A program made the translations under genes and the position numbers. DNA of 64,000 bases from the NCBI GenBank assembly GCA_028285305.1, contig JANQPV010000049.1:1-64000 (forward strand). Reading direction: 5' to 3'. The stretch's first letter is position 1, and each line of letters opens with the position of its first letter. The notes beneath the pieces are model-generated. The model saw only the letters and a program-made list of their open reading frames with translations, was not told the DNA's origin and ran no database searches. This document shows positions 57,970 to 64,000 of the stretch, one piece after another. The stretch is from Alphaproteobacteria bacterium (GTDB lineage: Bacteria > Pseudomonadota > Alphaproteobacteria > SMXP01).

Positions 57970-58920
57970 TCAAGATCGCGACGGCGACAGGCGGAATCCC
58001 GGTGCGGGACGCTCTTGCAGCACTTCGCGCCGGAAGCGGAACTGTTCCGCCGGCCGGCCAACAGATTGGCTCGCCGTGCGGCCCGTCCCCTCGACGAGGC
58101 CTCCGGTTTCCACCAAGCGTCGAAAGTTTTGCTTATGAAGGCGGGTGCCCGAAATGGCCTCCACGGTGCGCTGCAACTGCAAAAGAGTAAAATTCACCGG
58201 CATCAGTTCGAAGACAAGAGGCCTGTACTTGAGCTTGCCACGCAAACGCCCCATGGCCGTGGCGAGAATACGGCGGTGATCCGACATCATCGTCTTACCC
58301 AACAAGTCTGTGAGCGGATCAGAAGGTTCGGACGGATCCCGCCCTTCGGCAACGAGCCCCGCCTCGAACAGAAGCTCATAGCGGTCCAGCACCTTTTCTT
58401 CGTCCCAGGGTACGCCATCAAATCCAAAACAGAGTTGGGACCGCTGCCAACGCACTTGTCTCTGACCGGAAGTGGATCCGCTCCCCGACCATTGCCGCAA
58501 AGCCGGCAGGATCTGTTCGTCGATGACTTCCGGCTTTTCTTCTCGCCAATCTTCCCAAGGAAAATAGGAAAACCAGTTGTCCCACACGGTGTCGGGCGCC
58601 AAAAGTTCAGGCGCATCCCGCGTCAATGCTAGATAGCCGATCGAAATGAGATTTGCGTCTTGATTGTTCTCGGCGTGGCGGCCGCGGTCGCCAAATGTAT
58701 AGAGTTGCTCAACATATCCTAAGTGAAGATATGTTTGTTCCTCCACCCAAGAGCGCAAGCCGAGTTCGAGCGTGCGATGTTGTTCTGGATCGAATGGGCC
58801 ATAGGGAAGGCCGGCTTCCGAACGAGCGCCATCCGGGCGAAGGACGACGACATAGGGGATTTCATCGCGAACGGTGACGATGACGGCCGTCAAGCCGATC
58901 ACGATATTGGGTTGAGACAT
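57970..58920 (-). CDS. nadQ: NadQ-like NAD biosynthesis regulator (degenerate Nudix plus winged helix, COG4111)
   Basis: A 316-residue protein with a Nudix-like N-terminal half (VIGLTAVIVTVRDEIPYVVVLRP; GLPYGPFDPEQHRTLELGLRSWVEEQT, in which the catalytic Nudix box is not intact) and a C-terminal winged-helix part (FTLLQLQRTVEAISGTRLHKQNFRRLVETGGLVEGTG), the same order as NrtR. I recognise the COG4111 group, the NadQ-type repressors of NAD genes in alphaproteobacteria. I place its target at the nadA palindromes, 5 kb away; the regulator senses a NAD-pathway metabolite by analogy. It is the last gene of HD-phosphatase-nadQ. Confidence 0.8.
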   Translation of the reverse strand: MSQPNIVIGLTAVIVTVRDEIPYVVVLRPDGARSEAGLPYGPFDPEQHRTLELGLRSWVEEQTYLHLGYVEQLYTFGDRGRHAENNQDANLISIGYLALTRDAPELLAPDTVWDNWFSYFPWEDWREEKPEVIDEQILPALRQWSGSGSTSGQRQVRWQRSQLCFGFDGVPWDEEKVLDRYELLFEAGLVAEGRDPSEPSDPLTDLLGKTMMSDHRRILATAMGRLRGKLKYRPLVFELMPVNFTLLQLQRTVEAISGTRLHKQNFRRLVETGGLVEGTGRTASQSVGRPAEQFRFRREVLQERPAPGFRLSPSRS

Positions 58921-58967
58921 CAGCGCTGCACGCAGTCGGTAAACGTCATGAGAGTCCTGTGGTTCGA

Positions 58968-59480
58968 TTAAGAGTCCACAGGGATCCCAAACAAATACCC
59001 TTCCGAGTCCCGAATGTCACCTGGTCCGATACGCTCAACGGCTTCGATCATGGCGCCGTCTCGCTCCATAATCTCATCCGCAAGGGCCACGATCCGCCGG
59101 TTCGGCTGCGCGTGGGGCGCCGCATCGCGAATGCGCTGCGCGAGTTCGCTCTCCACGCCTCTTTCGTTATGCAGGCACAAAGTTATGAAGGCCGAGGCTG
59201 TCGATCGGCTGATGCCGGCCCAGCAATGAATCAGGATGGGCGCCTCGCGCGGCCACGCCGCAGCGAAATCGATCACCCCCTGAACATGGTGCACGTCCGG
59301 AGCGGTCAACCCCTCTTGATGCTCTGCAATGTCATTCACACCGACTTTCAAGTGGTTGTCGAGGTGGATCCGGTCAGGAGTGTCCACCATCGTCGCCGGA
59401 TCAAGCAACGAAATCATGTGAGACGGCTGGTGCAAGTCGATCGCCCGTTCGATGGCGCTCATGGGACAAACGTAAATCAT
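58968..59480 (-). CDS. Tyrosine/dual-specificity protein phosphatase
   Basis: A 170-residue cysteine phosphatase. The P-loop is ILIHCWAGISRSTASAF (HCxxGxxRS, about residue 97), in which the cysteine is the nucleophile and the arginine binds phosphate. A DxxxH-type acid loop may lie near NDIAEHQEG. The frame is open to 59519, but ATG 59480, with GGAG at 8 bases, is the better start, and a TATAAT (59503-59508) lies upstream. The substrate is unknown. The gene is transcribed toward nadQ, 47 bases away, with the HD hydrolase upstream. Confidence 0.87.
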   Translation of the reverse strand: MIYVCPMSAIERAIDLHQPSHMISLLDPATMVDTPDRIHLDNHLKVGVNDIAEHQEGLTAPDVHHVQGVIDFAAAWPREAPILIHCWAGISRSTASAFITLCLHNERGVESELAQRIRDAAPHAQPNRRIVALADEIMERDGAMIEAVERIGPGDIRDSEGYLFGIPVDS

Positions 59481-59550
59481 ATAATACTCCGCTTTGCTCG
59501 CATTATAGATGGTGCACATCTCATTTGTTTGAAAGGGTGACCCGTTTTCC

Positions 59551-60159
59551 TTACTTTTGATCGCGCACTAACATATCGAATGCATCCATAAACTCCTGTT
59601 GAGCGCTGGGCGTTGGCAACGGCTCCACGTTGACGGGCTCAACATTGCTTGGTTCGCCGAAGAATTTTTTGGCTTCCTCCGCTTCGAATCCGGCCAATCG
59701 CACGGCTTCGAAGTAGGCGCTGATTCGGTCGGCCTGCTTAATCGTTTTTTCGACGGTCTTGGGCAATACACTGGGCAGGCCGAAGCGCATATGGATGGCA
59801 ATCGACAGTCGCTCTTCGAACGAACGATAGTCCAGACCGATTGCCGTCTTGAACGGACTAATCATATCGCCAATGACATATTCCGGTGCGTCATGAAGAA
59901 GCGCGGCGAGCAGCCATTTCTCCGGCCAATCGGGTTCCAACTTTTGACAGAGGTGGCGAACGATGACGCTGTGTTGGGCCACCGTGAACGGATAATCGCC
60001 AAGCGTTTGGCCGTTCCATCTGGCAACGCGAGCGAGCCCATGAGCAATGTCTTCGATTTCGATATCGAAAGGCGACGGATCAAGAAGATCAAGCCGCCGT
60101 CCGCTCAACATTCTTTGCCAGGCGCGCGGTTTTAGACGGCTGGGCTTCTTGTTTGACAT
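59551..60159 (-). CDS. HD-domain phosphohydrolase (YfbR-like, COG1896)
   Basis: A 202-residue HD hydrolase. The metal ligands fit: His in TVAQHSVIVRHL (about residue 72), the HD pair in LLAALLHDAPEYVIGD (about residue 92), and the last Asp in IKQADRISAYFEAVRL (about residue 142). YfbR proteins are 5'-deoxynucleotidases acting on nucleoside monophosphates. The N-terminus (KPSRLKPRAWQRMLSGRRLDLLDPSPFDI) matches the alphaproteobacterial form. It starts the operon with the phosphatase and nadQ, and its activity could touch NMN or dNMP pools, but this is inference. Confidence 0.9.
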   Translation of the reverse strand: MSNKKPSRLKPRAWQRMLSGRRLDLLDPSPFDIEIEDIAHGLARVARWNGQTLGDYPFTVAQHSVIVRHLCQKLEPDWPEKWLLAALLHDAPEYVIGDMISPFKTAIGLDYRSFEERLSIAIHMRFGLPSVLPKTVEKTIKQADRISAYFEAVRLAGFEAEEAKKFFGEPSNVEPVNVEPLPTPSAQQEFMDAFDMLVRDQK

Positions 60160-60239
60160 TCAATCGCAGGCTTCAATAGTAAACAGCAACGTATAGGAAG
60201 GGCGCTACAATAGCGGGCCCATTTGTCACGGTACGGAGC

Positions 60240-61364
60240 TCAATTGATCTTTTGCACAATGACATTGCCGGCGGAGTATCCGGCGCCGAAGGAACAGATT
60301 ATGCCAACATCGCCAACGTCCAGGTCCTCTTTGTGCTTATGAAAGGCGATGATGGAACCGGCTGAGCTTGTGTTTGCGTATTCGTCAAGAATGGTGGGAG
60401 CTTCGGTTTCGTCTGGATCCCGGCTGAGGACCTTCTTGGTGATCAGTACATTCATATTCAGATTGGCTTGATGAAGCCACAATCTCTTCAGTTGATCCGC
60501 GCGCAGATTATTGTCTTCAAGATGCTCGGTAATCATGGCGGAAACCATCGGCACGACTTCCTTGAACACCTTGCGCCCCTCTTGCACAAAGAGCTTGTCT
60601 TTGTCTGCGGCCGTTTCCGGCGAGGTACGGTTTAGGAACCCGAAATTGTTGCGGATATTGTTTGAGAATTTTGTTTTGAGCTTCGTCCCGAGGATTTCGT
60701 AAGCGTTCGACGCGCGCACGTCTTCTTTCTTTTCCAAGAGGATGGCGGTTGCCACATCGCCAAAGATGAAATGGCTATCTCGGTCTCGGAAGTTCAGATG
60801 TCCCGTGCAGATCTCGGGATTGACGACCAACGCCGCTTTCGAATTGCCGGATTTGATCATGTCTGCGGCGGCCTGAATGCCAAAGGTCGCGGACGAGCAC
60901 GCCACATTCATATCAAAGCCGAACCCTTCAATACCAAGAGCCTCTTGGACTTCAATGGCAATTGCGGGATAAGGGCGTTGCAGGTTCGAACAGGCAACAA
61001 GGACCGCGTCGACATCCGATGCGGACCGGCCTGCTTGGGCGAGCGCCTCATTGGAAGCGGCGACGGCCATTTCAGCAAGAATTGAAATCTCGTCGTTGGA
61101 CCGCTCCGGCAAGCGGGGGCACATGACCTCGGGGTCGATGATGCCAGTCTTATCCACAACATATCTTGCTTTGATCCCAGACGCCTTTTCGATGAATTCC
61201 ACGCTTGAGGGTGTGAGCGCTTCGACGGTTCCCGCTTCTATTTCCGCCGCGTGTTCCCCGTTGAAGTTTTCTACATACGCGTTGAATGCAGTGACGAGTT
61301 CTTCATTTGAAACGGATTGCGCAGGCGTAAAGAGCCCCGTTCCGCTGATCACTATGCCGGTCAC
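60240..61364 (-). CDS. 3-oxoacyl-ACP synthase III (beta-ketoacyl synthase III-like)
   Basis: A 374-residue thiolase-fold KAS III enzyme that condenses acyl-CoA with malonyl-ACP. The catalytic triad is Cys in MNVACSSATFGIQAA (about residue 130), His in LWLHQANLNMN and Asn in EYANTSSAGSI. It is longer than E. coli FabH (317), as in DarB-type relatives, with insertions at residues 45-70 and 210-240. I chose GTG 61364, with GAGGGATAT before it, over an ATG at 61424. It may start a special fatty acid or a diffusible factor, as no other fab gene is near. Confidence 0.88.
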   Translation of the reverse strand: MTGIVISGTGLFTPAQSVSNEELVTAFNAYVENFNGEHAAEIEAGTVEALTPSSVEFIEKASGIKARYVVDKTGIIDPEVMCPRLPERSNDEISILAEMAVAASNEALAQAGRSASDVDAVLVACSNLQRPYPAIAIEVQEALGIEGFGFDMNVACSSATFGIQAAADMIKSGNSKAALVVNPEICTGHLNFRDRDSHFIFGDVATAILLEKKEDVRASNAYEILGTKLKTKFSNNIRNNFGFLNRTSPETAADKDKLFVQEGRKVFKEVVPMVSAMITEHLEDNNLRADQLKRLWLHQANLNMNVLITKKVLSRDPDETEAPTILDEYANTSSAGSIIAFHKHKEDLDVGDVGIICSFGAGYSAGNVIVQKIN

Positions 61365-61462
61365 ATATCCCTCATTGTTTTTATTATTTTGAGTGCTTCG
61401 GTCATTGTTCCATCCTACGTCCAAATGCGCAACCTCTATGGGGCGGGGGCGTGTAACGTTTC

Positions 61463-61912
61463 CTATCGGTCCATCATCTCATGGGTGAGAGAGACGACCC
61501 CGGCGTTGGACTTGGCGTATGTCGCGACCACGCCCGTGCGGCCTTCCAACGCGTCCGCGATCCTGAGTTTCGTGCCCGCCGACATAGGTGAGGGGAGCCT
61601 ATTGGAGTCAAAGAATCCCATATCGGAGATTTCATCGTCCGGTTGCCAAGGATGCGCTTCTTTCAAGCTTGCATCAAAGAAGACGACAAGATCGTTTGCA
61701 TACGGTGCAATGTAGGTGCCGATCATCCGGTTCACGGTGATGATGCACTTGGCTTCCTCCCAGACTTCCCGGTGCAGACCCGCAACAAGATCCTCCCCTT
61801 TTTCCAGGCGCCCGCCCGCACACGCCCATTCCAAACCCGCATAATTTTGCCTCACCAACAAGATTTGTCCCTCTTTGTTGGTGATGTGCGCAAAAACGCC
61901 AATTGTATGCAT
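61463..61912 (-). CDS. Nudix hydrolase
   Basis: A 149-residue Nudix-domain protein. GGRLEKGEDLVAGLHREVWEEAK forms the box (about residues 33-55), close to GX5EX7REUXEEXGU except that the final glycine is lysine. FAHITNKEGQILLVRQNYAGLEW precedes it. Acidic catalytic residues (REVWEE) are intact, so activity is likely. The substrate is unknown. It lies 6 bases upstream of the KAS III gene region and 6 bases downstream of tag, so the three genes may share a transcript. Confidence 0.9.
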   Translation of the reverse strand: MHTIGVFAHITNKEGQILLVRQNYAGLEWACAGGRLEKGEDLVAGLHREVWEEAKCIITVNRMIGTYIAPYANDLVVFFDASLKEAHPWQPDDEISDMGFFDSNRLPSPMSAGTKLRIADALEGRTGVVATYAKSNAGVVSLTHEMMDR

Positions 61913-61918
61913 AGAGGT

Positions 61919-62491
61919 TCAGCCCGCTAATTTGCGGACGGCCTTATATCGATGACAGTCTGTGGTGTGATCATTAACCATCCCCACCGCCTGCATGAAG
62001 GCATAACAAATGGTCGGCCCACAAAATTTGAAGCCGCGGGCTTTTAGATCCTTGGACATCGCTCGGCTTTCAACGGTTTCGGTGGGAACATCTGCCATAG
62101 ACGTCCATGTGTTGGTTTGCGGCTTCCCCTCCACAAAACTCCATAGGTAATCAGCGAACCCTTCCTGCTCCATGATCTCCAAATAGAGTTTCGCGCCCGC
62201 GATTGTGCCTTCAATCTTGCCCCGATGACGGATGATTCCGGCGTTCTGCAATAGCCGTCCCACTTTCTTTTCGGAGTAGCGGGCGATCTTCGCGGGCTCG
62301 AACCCATCAAACGCATCTCTGAAGTTTTCGCGCTTCTTGAGGATGGTGATCCACGACAGGCCCGCCTGAAATCCATCGAGAATCAGTTTTTCGAAGAGAG
62401 CTCTATCATCCCATTCCGGTACGCCCCATTCCGTGTCGTGATAGTCGATGTAGAGTGGGTCATCACCGACCCAAGAGCACCGTTTGGCCAC
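61919..62491 (-). CDS. tag: DNA-3-methyladenine glycosylase I
   Basis: A 190-residue HhH-superfamily glycosylase that removes 3-methyladenine. Family marks are KRCSWVGDDPLYIDYHDTEWGVP at the start (zinc ligand Cys and His), FEKLILDGFQAGLSWITILKKRENF, LLQNAGIIRHRGKIEGTIAGAK, and the C-terminal zinc ligands in TDCHRYKAVRKLAG with GFKFCGPTICYAFMQAVGMVNDH. Length is standard. It lies between ygfZ and the Nudix gene, 6-18 bases from each, on the same strand. Confidence 0.97.
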   Translation of the reverse strand: MAKRCSWVGDDPLYIDYHDTEWGVPEWDDRALFEKLILDGFQAGLSWITILKKRENFRDAFDGFEPAKIARYSEKKVGRLLQNAGIIRHRGKIEGTIAGAKLYLEIMEQEGFADYLWSFVEGKPQTNTWTSMADVPTETVESRAMSKDLKARGFKFCGPTICYAFMQAVGMVNDHTTDCHRYKAVRKLAG

Positions 62492-62509
62492 AGTTATACT
62501 TTCATTAGG

Positions 62510-63394
62510 TCACTGAAGGTCAGGAATCCAGTCGGGAGGAAGGACAGTCACGGAGGTTCCACCGGCTATCAAAGGTTCGCCTTTCTCCACTGCATCTTGC
62601 CATCTCTCGATCCGCACCATGGCAACGGCTATCCCGTCTTCGGCGCTCAACAGTGTGCCCACTTCCGAGGCGCCAGCAAGAATAGGTGTCCCGGGGGCGG
62701 GGGCAACCCCCTCAAGGTTCACGGGCAATAACCGTTTCTTTAAGGTGCCTTTCCGCTTCGTGCGGGACGTTACTTCTTGGCCAATATAGCATCCCTTGTG
62801 ATGGTCGACGCCGTTGAGTTCCTCCAGATTGGCCTCCAGCGGAAAGGTTTTCTCGGGCAGCAAGTCGATTCCGCTTTCGGGAATACCAAGCGCGAGCCTG
62901 ACTGCATGATATGCGCTGAGTGGAACATCGCCATACTGTGTCAACGCCGTGTGCAATTGATCGGAAGCGCCAATCACGCGCCATCCCATCGCCGGATGTC
63001 GCGGATCTGCGTAGATATACAAACCGTCCTGAGACTCAATCATCCCCTCGGGATTCGCGGGCTCTTCTGGCTCGAATACTGCCCAAACCGCAAGATCTGA
63101 GGACAGATCGCGTAACTCGACCTTCGCTCGGAGCTTGTAGAGGGTAAGTTGTCTCAGGAGGTCGCTGATACGTGCCGCCTCGCAGTCGAGCAGCAGTGCA
63201 TCGTCATTCGAAGCGACAACAAAGAAATCAAACAGATACTTGCCTTGGGGGGTCAGGAGGGCCGTGTACAGGGCCGATCCGGCGGTCAGTTTTTCAATAT
63301 CATTGGTGATGAGACCTTGCAAAAAGTCCTTGGCCTCGGGGCCTAGAACTTCGACAACGCCGCGTTGTGTAAGCGCGCACCGTTTCACCTGCAC
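62510..63394 (-). CDS. ygfZ: Folate-binding Fe-S maturation protein YgfZ (GcvT-like)
   Basis: A 294-residue tetrahydrofolate-binding protein used in late Fe-S cluster repair and assembly. The signature KGCYIGQEVTSR (about residue 200) carries the conserved cysteine. RGVVEVLGPEAKDFLQGLITNDIE near the start, PQGKYLFDFFVV, and a GcvT-like fold throughout match. It is the upstream gene of the tag-Nudix-KAS III run. It may serve the many Fe-S enzymes in this window (IspH, NadA, ETF-QO, MutY). Confidence 0.93.
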   Translation of the reverse strand: MQVKRCALTQRGVVEVLGPEAKDFLQGLITNDIEKLTAGSALYTALLTPQGKYLFDFFVVASNDDALLLDCEAARISDLLRQLTLYKLRAKVELRDLSSDLAVWAVFEPEEPANPEGMIESQDGLYIYADPRHPAMGWRVIGASDQLHTALTQYGDVPLSAYHAVRLALGIPESGIDLLPEKTFPLEANLEELNGVDHHKGCYIGQEVTSRTKRKGTLKKRLLPVNLEGVAPAPGTPILAGASEVGTLLSAEDGIAVAMVRIERWQDAVEKGEPLIAGGTSVTVLPPDWIPDLQ

Positions 63395-63511
63395 CTTCCT
63401 TTCATCGTCCTGAGCATCTGCCTTGAACTCGCTCCCTCATCTAATCAGGGTTCGCATGCGTGACAAGTGAAACCGCGTATGCTAGTCGGCGCGCTCGAAG
63501 CTGGCGGAAGC

Positions 63512-64000
63512 ATGACCAAGCGAATTCTATTCATCACGTCTACGCGCATTGGCGATGCGGTTCTCTCGTCCGGCCTTTTGCATCATTTTGTGGAAGCAGA
63601 GCCCGAAGCCAAGTTCACGGTTGCGTGCGGGCCTCTGGTTACGGAGCTGTTCCAGCACGTGCCGCGCCTTGACCGTATTCTGCCTCTCCGAAAACAAAAG
63701 CGCGGCGGACATTGGTTCGAGTTGTGGAAACGGACGGCGCCGGTCTCCTGGCACCGCGTCATTGATTTACGTTCCTCCGGCCTTAGCTATTTTTTGAGGA
63801 CACGCCATCGCCATGTGTCGCGCAAAAACGATCTTCACAGAGTTGTGGCGGCCTCCGAGGTGGTGGGACTCAATCCACCCGCGGCGCCGCACCTCTATCA
63901 CCTTCCAGACGATTTAGAGCGAGTCCGGGCGCGTTTGGGCAGGGACCCCATTGTGGCAGTAGGTGCAACCGCCAATTGGATTGGCAAGAGATGGCCCATA
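63512..64000 (+). CDS. Family 9 glycosyltransferase (ADP-heptose:LPS heptosyltransferase-like), cut by window end
   Basis: At least 163 residues are encoded before the window ends. The start MTKRILFITSTRIGDAVLSSGLLHHF is typical of GT9 heptosyltransferases, followed by VACGPLVTELFQHVP, the loop DLRSSGLSYFL and the beginning of the donor domain VAVGATANWIGKRWP. It would transfer a heptose or similar sugar to lipopolysaccharide at the inner membrane. GGCGGAAGC is near ATG 63512; an in-frame ATG at 63479 is possible. The C-terminal half is missing only because the window ends. Confidence 0.88.
   Translation, partial: MTKRILFITSTRIGDAVLSSGLLHHFVEAEPEAKFTVACGPLVTELFQHVPRLDRILPLRKQKRGGHWFELWKRTAPVSWHRVIDLRSSGLSYFLRTRHRHVSRKNDLHRVVAASEVVGLNPPAAPHLYHLPDDLERVRARLGRDPIVAVGATANWIGKRWPI

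Noticed and set aside
59455-59515. ATAATACTC / GCATTAT pattern near the phosphatase start, compared with the nadA operators
   Set aside because: Only the outer five bases are symmetrical and the middle does not match the nadA sites, so I do not call it a third NadQ site.

Overview
The window looks like a chromosomal segment of a free-living alphaproteobacterium. The evidence is the CcrM-type GANTC methyltransferase, the split F0 ATP synthase operon (atpI-B-E-X-F) with two b-type subunits, the gcvT-H-PA-PB operon behind a tandem glycine riboswitch, the aminoglycoside-kinase-fold homoserine kinase beside ispH and rnhA, and the NadQ-like NAD regulator. Base composition is moderate by eye. Similar gene orders occur in Hyphomicrobiales/Parvibaculum-type genomes, but I cannot fix the genus. 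I see no rRNA, tRNA, CRISPR array, insertion sequence or prophage; the segment is dense core genome with a few accessory blocks.

Layout. 1-5.5 kb: a YbjN-like gene with an apparent frameshift, yqgE, a peroxiredoxin, rnhA-thrB-ispH and a small lipoprotein. 5.6-10.3 kb: glycine riboswitch and the full glycine cleavage operon except lpd. 10.3-20.8 kb: F0 ATP synthase, smc, a DsbA-like thiol oxidoreductase, a DUF721 protein, mutY, ccrM and rnhB. 20.9-24.4 kb: a radical SAM protein divergent from a three-gene overlapping operon (family 2 glycosyltransferase, DUF2064 transferase, NADAR), then moaB. 24.4-33.3 kb: acyl-CoA synthetase, soluble lytic transglycosylase, a family 4-like uracil-DNA glycosylase, an MFS carrier, a luciferase-like oxidoreductase, two unknown membrane proteins and uppP. 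33.5-41.2 kb: ETF-ubiquinone oxidoreductase behind a strong promoter with a perfect 25-base inverted repeat, a TPR lipoprotein, ispE, ispB, a TrmN6-like methyltransferase, an S49 peptidase and a tiny membrane protein. 41.3-49.1 kb: glyQ-glyS-ppdK-meaB and a SleB-like cell wall hydrolase. 49.2-54.3 kb: nadA-nadB-nadC with two operator-like palindromes around a near-consensus promoter, then a Nudix hydrolase and an enoyl-CoA hydratase. 54.4-57.9 kb: a compact monooxygenase-MarR-amidohydrolase operon with its own palindromic operator. 58-64 kb: the NadQ-like regulator with a tyrosine phosphatase and an HD hydrolase, a KAS III enzyme, a second Nudix protein, tag, ygfZ, and the start of a family 9 glycosyltransferase cut by the window edge.

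How it fits together. De novo NAD synthesis (nadABC) and its likely regulator (58-59 kb) are 5 kb apart and can be linked through the palindromes in front of nadA. Acyl-CoA synthetase, enoyl-CoA hydratase, ETF-QO and the aromatic-type monooxygenase point to growth on fatty or aromatic acids. ispH, ispE, ispB and uppP serve isoprenoid, quinone and cell wall carrier supply. The most interesting items are the nadA control region with nadQ, the ETF-QO operator, the CtrA/GANTC-like ccrM promoter, the rSAM/GT2/DUF2064/NADAR cluster, and the Tat-signal amidohydrolase operon.
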